In this document: in pieces, positions 54,298 through 63,258 of the stretch
Layout: every line of letters starts with the position of its first letter
Position numbering within the stretch: the stretch's first letter is position 1
Source of the DNA: Bacteroidota bacterium
GTDB lineage: Bacteria; Bacteroidota; Rhodothermia; Balneolales; HLUCCA01
Reading direction: 5' to 3'
Assembly: GCA_020832235.1 (NCBI GenBank)
Contig: JAFIEZ010000005.1
Location: 1 to 64,000, forward strand
Length of the DNA: 64,000 nt
Made by a program: the position numbers and the translations under genes
The notes under the pieces: generated by a model
Told to the model about the DNA's origin: nothing
Database searches by the model: none
What the model saw: the letters and a program-made list of their open reading frames with translations, nothing else

Positions 54298-55671
54298 ATG
54301 GCTGGTTATTTGAATTATATTGATGAGCATAAAGCTCGATTTGAGCAGGAATTGTTTGATTTGCTTCGGATTCCGAGCATCAGTGCGGTGAAGTCGCACA
54401 AGGGCGATGTACATCAGGCGGCGGAGTTTATCCGGGCGCAGTTTGAGCAGATTGGTCTGCAGGATGTGCAGCTGATTGAGACGCCGGGGAATCCGGTGGT
54501 GTATGGATCGTTTCTGGAGGCCGGACCGGACAAGCCGACGGTGTTGGTGTATGGGCATTATGATGTGCAGCCGCCGGATCCGCTGGAGTTATGGGAGACC
54601 GAGCCGTTTGAGCCCACGGTGCGTGGGGAAGATGTGTATGCGCGGGGCGCGAGCGACGATAAGGGTCAGGCCTACACCCATGTGAAGGCGATTGAGGCCT
54701 GGTTGAAGACGGAGGGTCGTTTGCCGGTGAATGTGAAGGTGATTATTGAGGGCGAGGAGGAGATTGGCTCGCCGAATCTGGTGCCGTTTTTGGAGGCGAA
54801 TAAGGAACTGCTGGCCTGCGATATGGTGCTGATTTCGGATACATCGATGTTTGATAAGGATGTGCCAAGTATTACGTACGGACTGCGCGGACTGGCGTAC
54901 ATGCAGGTGTTTGTTCAAGGGCCGAACCGCGACTTGCACTCGGGGACCTACGGCGGCGCGGTGCAGAATCCGCTGAATGCGTTGTGCGAGATTGTGGCCA
55001 AGCTGAAAGATGAAAATGGTGTGGTACAGATTCCGGGCTTTTATGATGATGTGATTGCCTTGTCGGATGAGGAGCGCGCGGAGTCGGCCAAGCTGCCTTT
55101 TGATGAACAGGCGTTCAAAGACTCGTTGGATATTGAAGACGTTTTCGGCGAGAAGGGATATACTACGTTGGAGCGGAAGTCTTCGCGGCCGACGCTAGAT
55201 GTGAACGGCATCTGGGGCGGCTATCAGGGTGAGGGCGCCAAAACGGTGCTTCCGGCGAAAGCGGGAGCGAAGATTAGTATGCGTCTGGTGCCCGACCAGG
55301 AGCCGAAGAAGATTGCCAAACTGTTTGCCGATTATGTGATGAAGATTGCGCCAAAGGGTGTGAAGGTTACGGTGGAAGAGCACCATGGGGGCAATGCGGC
55401 CATGACGGATCTGGGCTTTTATGGCCTCGAGGCGGCCTCGAAGGCGTTTGAAGACATCTATGGCAAGAAGCCGCTGTTTACCCGTGAGGGGGGCTCTATT
55501 CCGATTGTAGCCGATTTCAAGAAGGTGCTGGGAGCGAATTCTATTTTGATGGGATTTGGCTTGAACAGCGATGCGATTCACTCGCCGAATGAAAAGTTCT
55601 CTCTGGTCGACTTCCAGCGGGGTATTAAAACTTCGGCCCGCTTTTTTGAGGCCCTCGCGGAGATGAAATAA
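54298..55671 (+). CDS. M20-family dipeptidase
   Basis: A 457-residue cytoplasmic zinc peptidase. Metal and catalytic residues are in VLVYGHYDVQPPDP (His, Asp), YARGASDDKGQAYTHV (bridging Asp), EGEEEIGSPNL (general-base Glu and ligand Glu), SDTSMF (Asp) and NSDAIHSPNE (His). The dimerisation domain lies at about 195-330. It belongs to the ArgE/DapE/carnosine-dipeptidase-like M20 group acting on dipeptides or acylated amino acids. Its codons end in G much more often than those of its neighbours, giving the coding strand a strong G bias. Confidence 0.93.
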   Translation: MAGYLNYIDEHKARFEQELFDLLRIPSISAVKSHKGDVHQAAEFIRAQFEQIGLQDVQLIETPGNPVVYGSFLEAGPDKPTVLVYGHYDVQPPDPLELWETEPFEPTVRGEDVYARGASDDKGQAYTHVKAIEAWLKTEGRLPVNVKVIIEGEEEIGSPNLVPFLEANKELLACDMVLISDTSMFDKDVPSITYGLRGLAYMQVFVQGPNRDLHSGTYGGAVQNPLNALCEIVAKLKDENGVVQIPGFYDDVIALSDEERAESAKLPFDEQAFKDSLDIEDVFGEKGYTTLERKSSRPTLDVNGIWGGYQGEGAKTVLPAKAGAKISMRLVPDQEPKKIAKLFADYVMKIAPKGVKVTVEEHHGGNAAMTDLGFYGLEAASKAFEDIYGKKPLFTREGGSIPIVADFKKVLGANSILMGFGLNSDAIHSPNEKFSLVDFQRGIKTSARFFEALAEMK

Positions 55672-55801
55672 CGTATGGTATCCTGAAAGAAAAAATGAAC
55701 CTTCTTCGTGTATACATTAGCTGCGAACCCGAAGTTCATATTTGATACCAATTTGGTGTTTTCAACGAATAAAACACTTCATATTCCCTTACATTTCTTT
55801 C

Positions 55802-55836
55802 AAAGCACTGCCCTTCGTGGGTGGTGCTTTTTTTAT
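55802..55836 (+). terminator. Intrinsic terminator between the peptidase and the T9SS protein
   Basis: aaagcactgccc (55802-55813) pairs with gggtggtgcttt (55819-55830) using two G-T pairs, loop ttcgt, followed by a run of Ts. Confidence 0.8.
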
Positions 55837-55934
55837 TTTAATCATCTGGTAAAGATAGGATAGTTGTGCATATCATTTTGTTTTAGTATTGTGTGTTAAG
55901 CACTGTTTTATAACGAATTAAACTGAGGGTCTAT

Positions 55935-58900
55935 ATGGTCAATATGCTACAATCTGCCTTGAGAATATGGATGGTTGTATTGATCCCCGTTACGCTCTTT
56001 GGGCAGCAGGTTAATGATTATACGGAGTATCTGGAGGAGTTGCAGGGATACACCTATAATAGTAGCTTTAGTAAAGTGTCGGACACTGATGTGATAGCTA
56101 CGGGTGTAACTTTTTCGGAGGAGTTCTACAGCCCTGGATTTTCCTACATCATGTATGCGACGTATGCGGATGGTAATAATATCTATTTTGGTGGTACCTC
56201 CCGTTTTCTAGGTCAGACACAGATTAACGGTATCGCTCGGTTTACCGGTGGTAATTGGCTGCCAATGGGTTCGGGTTTCAACGGCTCCGTTGTACAGATA
56301 GCCGGGATTAACGGTGATGTATATGCTGTAGGCGGATTTACGGAGACAGGTTCCGGATCGGAAATGCGTCGCGTTGCCCGGTGGAATGGAACAGCCTGGG
56401 AGCAGGTGGGTGAAGGCCTCGACGTATTTGCCTTTTCTATAACTGAATTTCAAGGTGACATTTATATCGGTGTTGCAAATGGTGTTTTTCGTTGGGATGG
56501 ATCCTCGATGCAACGCATTATTACCACCTTTGCCGGTGTGGAGGCAATGGCTGTATATAATGATGCCTTATATATCGGCGGTTTGTTTACGGGAACTGTT
56601 GAAAATGCAGGTCTTCAATATATCGCCCGCTGGGATGGTACTACCTGGAGTGCGGTAGGACAGGGTCAATTGAATGGTTCGGTGCGCGCATTGGCTGTTT
56701 ATGATGGCAGCCTGATTGTTGGTGGTTCATTTACGGAAATTGGCGGAAGCCCACTAAACAGACTGGCAAAACTTGATGGTAACAACCTGGTATCCTTAGC
56801 TAATGCCCCAATTATTGAGTTTGGTAGTATACTTGCGCTTCAGCCTGTAGGGAATGATTTGTACATTGGGGGAAGCATTGGCACAGCCAGAGGGAGTAAT
56901 GCGATTAAATATACCGGGGATGACTGGAGTGGAATTGGTTTTATAAGTACAACGGTCTGGGACTTTTCACATGCAAATGGCACGACTTATCTGGCGGGTA
57001 ACTTTGCCTCAAGTGAGACAGCACGACTCAGTTTTGTTGCCGCTTATGATGGGAATCAACAAGTCCCGGTTCCAGGTTTGCCTGTAAATACAAGCGGATT
57101 AGGCCTGGGTGGTGATACATATTCAATATCATCTGGTCCTGGCAACCAGGTAGCCGTAGGTGGTTTCTTCTCTAATGCTGGTTCTAATGCAGCTTTTTCA
57201 TTTGCCCGTTTGGTGGATGATGACTGGATCGGTGGATTCAATTTTAATAATGGCAGAGTCGAAGCGGTGTACCGCACTGGCAATCAACAGTGGATAGTCG
57301 GCGGCAACTTTAATACCATAAACGGGTTTAGCCGAAACAGAATAGCACGGTTTAACGGTACCGCTTTCGAGCAGATGGGAACAGGCTTTCAAAGTGGCCT
57401 TGTTTATCACATCAATGAGTTTGAAAGTGATATTGTAGCTGTTGGCTCGTTCACCACAACCGGCGATGGAGGAACGGTTTTGAACAGCATTGCCCGTTGG
57501 GATGGTCAGCAGTGGCGACCTTTCGGAGAAGGCTTTAACAGTACCGTATTAAAGACGCACGTGTTCAAAGGTGAACTCTATGCAGTTGGTACGTTCACCA
57601 TGTCGGGATCGGATGCTGTTCGTGGCGTTGCCCGGTGGACAGGCAGCCGCTGGGCTCAGGTGGGTGATGCCGATTCACCCTTCTTAAACGGAGCACCCAG
57701 CCTGCAAATCTGGTCGCTCAGTGACTTTAATGGGCAGCTCGTTGCCGGCCGATTGAACAATCCGATGAATCCGGAGGAGGAACCCATCGGCGCGTTAGCT
57801 ACATTGAGCCCTCAGGGTGAATGGGTAACACTGGGTGATACCAAGTTGGCCGGCACCGTGTACGACCTTGAACGTGTAGGCAACAGTCTGTACATCGCAG
57901 GAAGTTACCGGGTCGAAGATTCAGGATTATCAAATCTGGTTAAATTCGACCTCGATGGATTTCAGTATGCGGGAAATCCGAACCGCGTGGTGTATTCACT
58001 CAGCTTCAGCGGGAGCACCTTGTGGGCCGCCGGAACCTTTGATTTGGTTAATGGCCTTGCTTCCTCCTCAATAGCTGCATTGGAGGGTTTCGAGCTGTAT
58101 GACATTGGTTTACTATCAGATAATCAAATGGTTACCCTTGGCGACACCCTTGCGCTTACCGTATATGTTGGTGGACCCAACAGGCCACTGAATAATTTGA
58201 GCGGTGTTGGATTTCAGTTGACTTATGATGCCGACGTATTTAGCTATATATCTGCGGAAGCTACCGGGCTATTCAACAACCAGAATGACCTCGAATTTGT
58301 ACATACCACCATAGATGGTACGGTTGCCATGTCGGTATCTAAAACGGGTAGCTCTACTTCACAGGGTAATGGAAACATTGCGGTGATATATTTGAAAGTT
58401 GACGATGTTGACCGTTTCTATGAGGCATACTTCAGTTTGCGTGAGTTCGAAGCAAGGGATGTGAATGGAAACGCATTTCTGCTGAACGACAAGTCGGTGA
58501 GTGTAGATGTGTTTGAGGTAGCCGTTTGGCCGGGTGATACCAACAACGACGGGACGGTTAACCAGAACGACGTACTCGTTGTAGGCCAGTTTTTTGGTAC
58601 AGAGGGCCCCGCTCGTAGCGAATCCACCGTATTCTGGGAAGCGCAACCTGCTTCTCGCTGGTATATTGACGGGCAGCAGAGCCCTGCTGTCTACGCGGAT
58701 GCAACAGGTGACGGACGTGTAAATCAAAACGATATTCTGCCCATTGGTATACATTTTGGCCGGTCGTTAAGTATGATGAAGTCTACAGATGTTGCTTCGG
58801 ATCCGCTTGCACGATTGACTATAGATACAGCCATGGGTCCGGGTGAGTCGTTCTACATACATATTGAATTGTCTGGCGACACCATTCCCGAAGTTCTTGG

Positions 58901-59516
58901 CATTGCCGGCAGTGTACAGTTTGAAAATCCAAATCTTTCGTTTGAAGATTTCTATCTGATGGGACCCATTTTGCCCGAAAATCCCTCACATTTGCTTGTT
59001 TTCTCGAATGAAGATGACGAAACCGGAACGTACAGTTTTGCAGCATCCCGCCGCGCTCAAGATGGACTGGTATCTTTCGAAAACAGCCAGGTCACGTTAC
59101 TTCTTACAACGACAGCTAACATTGTGGAGCCGTTTGATGTGATAATTAACGAAGTTGCATATAGTACACTCGGTGAAATTGTTGTCAATCCAGAAATAAT
59201 AGTCTCCTTTGTACACCTTGTTTCAATTGAAACGGGTGGAATTGATATTCCAATAGCATACGGTCTGGAGCAGAACTTCCCGAACCCGTTCAATCCTACC
59301 ACATCGATTACTTATCATGTTCCGAAAAGCGGAGAAATCCGACTAAGTGTTTTTGATATGTTGGGTCGCGAAGTTGCCGTTGTGGTTAACGGTACCGTAA
59401 ATGCAGGAACGCATACGGTAAATGTTGATGGTCGTTCGCTGTCGAGTGGAATGTATATCTATCGCCTGCAGGCCGGGAATCAGGTTATTACACGCAAGAT
59501 GACGCTTGTGAAATAA
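55935..59516 (+). CDS. Large secreted protein: beta-propeller repeats, cohesin, dockerin and T9SS sorting domain
   Basis: A 1193-residue exported protein with signal peptide (IWMVVLIPVTLFGQQ). Residues about 70-720 are many propeller-like repeats of the form GxLYVGGxFTxxGG ... IARWDGTxW. A cohesin-like domain (about 720-858, GVGFQLTYDADVFSYI) is followed by a dockerin (about 864-940) with two calcium-binding loops, GDTNNDGTVNQNDVL and GDGRVNQNDILPIG, then a second beta-sandwich (about 955-1095). The last 85 residues (NFPNPFNPTTSITY ... GMYIYRLQAG ... RKMTLVK) are a type A T9SS sorting domain, so the protein should be exported through the type IX system and anchored to or released from the surface. 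Ligand and role are unknown. Confidence 0.93.
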   Translation: MVNMLQSALRIWMVVLIPVTLFGQQVNDYTEYLEELQGYTYNSSFSKVSDTDVIATGVTFSEEFYSPGFSYIMYATYADGNNIYFGGTSRFLGQTQINGIARFTGGNWLPMGSGFNGSVVQIAGINGDVYAVGGFTETGSGSEMRRVARWNGTAWEQVGEGLDVFAFSITEFQGDIYIGVANGVFRWDGSSMQRIITTFAGVEAMAVYNDALYIGGLFTGTVENAGLQYIARWDGTTWSAVGQGQLNGSVRALAVYDGSLIVGGSFTEIGGSPLNRLAKLDGNNLVSLANAPIIEFGSILALQPVGNDLYIGGSIGTARGSNAIKYTGDDWSGIGFISTTVWDFSHANGTTYLAGNFASSETARLSFVAAYDGNQQVPVPGLPVNTSGLGLGGDTYSISSGPGNQVAVGGFFSNAGSNAAFSFARLVDDDWIGGFNFNNGRVEAVYRTGNQQWIVGGNFNTINGFSRNRIARFNGTAFEQMGTGFQSGLVYHINEFESDIVAVGSFTTTGDGGTVLNSIARWDGQQWRPFGEGFNSTVLKTHVFKGELYAVGTFTMSGSDAVRGVARWTGSRWAQVGDADSPFLNGAPSLQIWSLSDFNGQLVAGRLNNPMNPEEEPIGALATLSPQGEWVTLGDTKLAGTVYDLERVGNSLYIAGSYRVEDSGLSNLVKFDLDGFQYAGNPNRVVYSLSFSGSTLWAAGTFDLVNGLASSSIAALEGFELYDIGLLSDNQMVTLGDTLALTVYVGGPNRPLNNLSGVGFQLTYDADVFSYISAEATGLFNNQNDLEFVHTTIDGTVAMSVSKTGSSTSQGNGNIAVIYLKVDDVDRFYEAYFSLREFEARDVNGNAFLLNDKSVSVDVFEVAVWPGDTNNDGTVNQNDVLVVGQFFGTEGPARSESTVFWEAQPASRWYIDGQQSPAVYADATGDGRVNQNDILPIGIHFGRSLSMMKSTDVASDPLARLTIDTAMGPGESFYIHIELSGDTIPEVLGIAGSVQFENPNLSFEDFYLMGPILPENPSHLLVFSNEDDETGTYSFAASRRAQDGLVSFENSQVTLLLTTTANIVEPFDVIINEVAYSTLGEIVVNPEIIVSFVHLVSIETGGIDIPIAYGLEQNFPNPFNPTTSITYHVPKSGEIRLSVFDMLGREVAVVVNGTVNAGTHTVNVDGRSLSSGMYIYRLQAGNQVITRKMTLVK

Positions 59517-59550
59517 GATAAACACCTTTCATCGCAACAAAAGCGCGTAG

Positions 59551-59586
59551 AAAAGCGCCAGATCTGGTGGTCTGGCGCTTTTACTT
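59551..59586 (+). terminator. Terminator of the T9SS protein gene
   Basis: aaaagcgccaga (59551-59562) pairs perfectly with tctggcgctttt (59571-59582), loop of 8, and the stem ends in a T run. Confidence 0.9.
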
Positions 59587-59724
59587 TAAAAAAAACCTGA
59601 TTAGATTAGTGTTCACATCAAATCACAACGAGTTTTTACTCTGCCTATCGAATAATCGTTACAGATCGCAACTTTAAAACAATACGTGCTCTTGCTTTGA
59701 CGGCGTTAATCCATTTTGATCTGC

Positions 59725-60816
59725 ATGAAACGATTTCCTTTATTTAAGCTACTGTTTGTAATCCTGTTTGTATCCGTCAGTCTGGATGCGTGGGCACAGG
59801 GTTTTCAGCGTGTTACCAATGCCGATGATCTGTTTTCGGTAGGAGGTGGCGCCCGCGCATTGGGTATGGGCGGTGCACATGTTGCCCTCGTTCAAGATGT
59901 AACCGCGGGTTTCTGGAATCCTGCCGGCCTAAGCGGAATAACCAATCGCGAATTGGCCTATATGCACTCCGAACGTTTTGGCGGTATAGTGGCTTACGAC
60001 TACGGCGCTTTTGCCATGCCATTACGCAATGAAGGTGACGCCTTGGCAATAACCTTTTTCCGCCAGGGAGTAGATGGAATCAAAAACACACTCAATGCCT
60101 GGGACCGTGAGCGCGACCGTCCGCTTGCCAACCCACAAGACTTCATCACCGAGTTTTCCTCGGCAGATATGGCCTTTCTGGTATCATACGCTACACGATA
60201 CAATGAGCAACTCAGTTGGGGAACCTCCGTTAAACTGCTTTACAGCCGACTCGGACCATTTGCTCAAGGATTTGGTTACAGTGTAGACGTTGGCGGTCAA
60301 TACCGATCGGGCAGATTTATGGCAGGAGCAACCATCCATAATCTTACAACATTGATGAAGCTATGGAGTGTAAACGAAAGCGAGCTCGAGCCCTTGCGTG
60401 ACTTCTTCTCGGATGAAGCGCTGAACGCGAGTTTCCCAACCGGACAAAACGAATTATCTCTACCTTCTTTGCGGTCAGGTGTAGCATATTTCTGGGATAT
60501 ACAGGATTTTCGCGTACTCGGAGCGTTCGATATGGTAACTCATTTTGAAGGACGCAGAACCTATTATGTGAACGCCGGTCCGGTTAGTTTTCAGCCACAT
60601 GTCGGCACCGAAGTATCGTACAAAGAGGCTGTTTTTGTACGGTTGGGTGTTACTGATGTATTTACCGATTCAAGTTCCAGGCTGTATGCTTCGCCAACCC
60701 TAGGTGCCGGGCTCAACATAGGAATCGTAAAAATTGACTATGCTTTCAGCAGTTTTGCAGGAGCAAACTCAAATCTTGGTTATACTCACAGAGTTTCAGC
60801 TAACATCGGGTTTTAA
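59725..60816 (+). CDS. PorV/PorQ-like outer-membrane barrel
   Basis: A 363-residue outer-membrane protein from the ATG at 59725 (the TTG at 59716 is less likely). Signal peptide KLLFVILFVSVSLDAWAQG; the start of the mature part, SVGGGARALGMGGAHVALVQDVTAGFWNPAGLSGI, is the signature of the PorV/PorQ (UPF0164) barrels. The C-terminus ends with an aromatic residue (VSANIGF). PorV carries proteins with a T9SS sorting domain at the cell surface. Being next to a T9SS substrate gene supports this role, but several paralogues per genome are usual and no sorting gene such as porU is adjacent. Confidence 0.88.
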   Translation: MKRFPLFKLLFVILFVSVSLDAWAQGFQRVTNADDLFSVGGGARALGMGGAHVALVQDVTAGFWNPAGLSGITNRELAYMHSERFGGIVAYDYGAFAMPLRNEGDALAITFFRQGVDGIKNTLNAWDRERDRPLANPQDFITEFSSADMAFLVSYATRYNEQLSWGTSVKLLYSRLGPFAQGFGYSVDVGGQYRSGRFMAGATIHNLTTLMKLWSVNESELEPLRDFFSDEALNASFPTGQNELSLPSLRSGVAYFWDIQDFRVLGAFDMVTHFEGRRTYYVNAGPVSFQPHVGTEVSYKEAVFVRLGVTDVFTDSSSRLYASPTLGAGLNIGIVKIDYAFSSFAGANSNLGYTHRVSANIGF

Positions 60817-60833
60817 ACAGTCAACCCAAAAAC

Positions 60834-61787
60834 ATGCATCCTCGCCGAATCATAATTCTGGTCTTGGTCACTACGGTTTTGATAGCCTTATTACTCTCCC
60901 AGGCGGGTTGGGTTATTGCAATAAACAGGCTGGATGACGTCTTCGTACCTCGCCATTGGCCGCTGCTGGGAATGTCTGCAGCGTTCGTCATACTCCTTGG
61001 GGCAGCCTACCTGCTGTACCGGTATGTGCTTAGAGATGTCTATCGTGTTGGAGATGAATTAACGTTAATTCGTGCGGGAAAATCAGATGCTGCTATACAA
61101 CCGGTACGATTTCAGCCGCTGAACAGAGTTATTCAGCATATTAATCAGCTCCTTCATACGCATCATATCCAGCAACAGTCTGAACTACCCATCTGGCTTA
61201 CCCAACACACATTCGTTGTATTTGACACAGAAACGACGGGTCTGCGACCGTCACACGGCGATGAAATCATTTCAATAGGTGCAGTAAAAATAATAGGAGG
61301 AAAGCTTCAACCGCAGCTCTATTTTAACGAGATCGTACACCCTGGCAGAACCATTCCTGCTGAGTCACAGGCTATTCATGGCATAACGGATGCCCATGTT
61401 TCCGGAGCTCGACCTATTGAGCCGGTACTCACCGACTTCCACACCTATTGCTCAGATGCCATCCTTGTAGGCCACAATGTTTCATTCGATATGCGTTTCC
61501 TTCGTTTAAAAGAATCGCGTGCGGGGGTGGTCTTTAATACGGTTGTTCTCGATACACTCCTCTTGGCAAGTGTGCTGGGCAAACATCTCAAAAGTCATGA
61601 TCTGAACGAATTGGCGGGACTTTTGGGAGTTACGCTTGAAAATCGGCACGCTGCCTTGGGCGACGCCATCATTACTGCAAGGTTGTTTTTAATACTAGCG
61701 GAGATGGCAGAACAACAAGGCATAGAATCGCTCGACAGCCTGCAAGAAGCTATGAAATCTTCACCATATGCCGGACTATCTTACTAA
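60834..61787 (+). CDS. Membrane-anchored DnaQ-like 3'-5' exonuclease
   Basis: A 317-residue protein: two membrane helices (about 6-28 and 45-63), a linker, and a DEDDh exonuclease domain (about 125-300). Catalytic residues are in VVFDTETTGL (Asp, Glu), LVGHNVSFDMRF (Asp) and NRHAALGDAIITARL (His, Asp). The domain is like the DNA polymerase III epsilon subunit, but no polymerase partner motif is seen. Genes of this form are recurrently found next to a DUF294 nucleotidyltransferase and a DUF4212/sodium:solute symporter pair, as here. The membrane anchor is unusual for a DNA-repair nuclease. It starts 18 bases after the PorV-like gene. Confidence 0.88.
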   Translation: MHPRRIIILVLVTTVLIALLLSQAGWVIAINRLDDVFVPRHWPLLGMSAAFVILLGAAYLLYRYVLRDVYRVGDELTLIRAGKSDAAIQPVRFQPLNRVIQHINQLLHTHHIQQQSELPIWLTQHTFVVFDTETTGLRPSHGDEIISIGAVKIIGGKLQPQLYFNEIVHPGRTIPAESQAIHGITDAHVSGARPIEPVLTDFHTYCSDAILVGHNVSFDMRFLRLKESRAGVVFNTVVLDTLLLASVLGKHLKSHDLNELAGLLGVTLENRHAALGDAIITARLFLILAEMAEQQGIESLDSLQEAMKSSPYAGLSY

Positions 61788-61798
61788 TTGTTTTGTAT

Positions 61799-62791
61799 TC
61801 AAAAATATGCTCCAATTGCATTTCTGAGCATGGTTCTTGCCAGTAAAACCCCATCCAAAGCCTGTAATAGAACGGTTCTGTCGTCTGATGAGAGCGCGTT
61901 GTAACGAAGTGTATTTTTGGGTTCTTCCCCTGCTCTGATAGCAGTAATCTGTGCACGTAACCGAAGCCAGGTGAGTTGATCGTAAGCCGTGGCAAGCGTA
62001 TGTGCTTTCTCAGGTTGTAGTCGACTCAGATCAAACAATTCCTGTAATCTTCGCCCTGTATGTTGTTCCGTAATACCGTTCCGCAGCGCCATAATACGAG
62101 CAGCACTGCTGATAGGCAAACTCAGATGCTTAAGGTCAGGCTGAGGGTAAAACCAAAGCCATAACTTTCGCAATGAAGCCGGTGGCACCTGCACATTCAA
62201 CGAATTCTGGACCATGTGATAAAAAAATAGATCTTGTTTTTCGGAGAGCATATCAAGCATGAATAACTGAAGCTCCTGAGTAAGCTTGCGATCTCCCGCC
62301 CCGTGACGTATATCAAAAAAAATCGTACTTTGCATCACTGCCATCGGACTGGGTTCACGTACCCATCGTCTGAAATACTGCTTCCAGGTTGAAATAGGAA
62401 CACACCACTTCGTATTTCCTGCCATTATACCACCATTACAATACCGATAGCCCGAAGCGTTAAGTGCATCGTTCAGTGCTTTTCCGAAGGTTGTAAACCA
62501 CGCAATGATATCTGCATTATCAAGAGCCTCATCGCTGAGAATAATGGCATTGTCTTGATCTGTACGAAGAGTCTGCTCTTTTCTACCCTCACTGCCGAAC
62601 AACGCCAGCGCCCATGGTACGGGTGGCTCTCCCATTTCGCCGAGCAACTGTGCCAGGCGCTTTTGAAGCACTGAATCGGCGAAATCAGTTATGAGCCCGG
62701 TTGCTCTTTGCACATCGTCAGGATGTTGTAGAATATCGCTAAGCGGTTCTAACAACGCATAAAATTCGGGCTGCTCAGAAGGTTGTGTCAT
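61799..62791 (-). CDS. DUF294 putative nucleotidyltransferase
   Basis: A 330-residue cytoplasmic protein. The nucleotidyltransferase core is LFGSEGRKEQTLRTDQDNAI (about residues 64-83), with the Gly-Ser of the fold and the Asp-x-Asp metal site, as in GlnD/DUF294 proteins. The C-terminal half is the helical DUF294 C-terminal domain. Many relatives have cyclic-nucleotide-binding and CBS domains at the N-terminus; here only about 60 residues precede the core, so those sensing domains are missing. It faces the exonuclease gene, with 11 bases between the stops. Confidence 0.88.
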   Translation of the reverse strand: MTQPSEQPEFYALLEPLSDILQHPDDVQRATGLITDFADSVLQKRLAQLLGEMGEPPVPWALALFGSEGRKEQTLRTDQDNAIILSDEALDNADIIAWFTTFGKALNDALNASGYRYCNGGIMAGNTKWCVPISTWKQYFRRWVREPSPMAVMQSTIFFDIRHGAGDRKLTQELQLFMLDMLSEKQDLFFYHMVQNSLNVQVPPASLRKLWLWFYPQPDLKHLSLPISSAARIMALRNGITEQHTGRRLQELFDLSRLQPEKAHTLATAYDQLTWLRLRAQITAIRAGEEPKNTLRYNALSSDDRTVLLQALDGVLLARTMLRNAIGAYF

Positions 62792-62993
62792 AGGAACGCA
62801 TCAGGAAAATGAATACCACTGTTGTCTAATTTAATGATTGACTACTTGAATATTTTTTATTTGTTTATCGTGATGCTTCGCTCGCTGTTCATAGATGGGT
62901 ATGGCCTTGTCTTTTCTGGTGGTTGAACGTATAGTGAATGGCAGAAGTACGCATTATGGGTCGTTAATGGTAAAAACGTAATCGTCAATATCT

Positions 62994-63248
62994 ATGAATG
63001 AAATATATGCTCAATACTGGAAGCGGCATCTTCGCATCATTGGAGTTTTGCTATTTATCTGGTTTCTGGTCTCCTATGGATTTGGAATAATCTTCGCCGA
63101 TCAGCTTGATGCTATTCGCATCGGTGGATTTGGACTCGGATTTTGGTTTGCACAACAGGGGTCGATGTATGTCTTTGTGGTCATCATCTTCCTGTATGTG
63201 GTACTTATGAACCGACTCGACCGAGAATTCGGCGTAGACGAAGAATAG
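62994..63248 (+). CDS. DUF4212 small subunit of a sodium/solute symporter
   Basis: An 84-residue membrane protein with two helices (about 13-32 and 52-72). [43 protein letters not shown] and [10 protein letters not shown] are the DUF4212 signatures. It is always paired with the large symporter subunit, whose gene starts 11 bases downstream behind a good ribosome site. The pair transports organic acids such as acetate-like substrates with sodium. Confidence 0.95.
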   Translation: MNEIYAQYWKRHLRIIGVLLFIWFLVSYGFGIIFADQLDAIRIGGFGLGFWFAQQGSMYVFVVIIFLYVVLMNRLDREFGVDEE

Positions 63249-63252
63249 GAGG
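63247..63252 (+). promoter_or_regulatory. Strong ribosome binding site aggagg
   Basis: A perfect aggagg seven bases before the ATG at 63259, overlapping the stop codon of the small subunit. It fixes the start of the symporter gene and stands out because most genes here lack such a site. Confidence 0.85.
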
Positions 63253-63258
63253 TACGCT

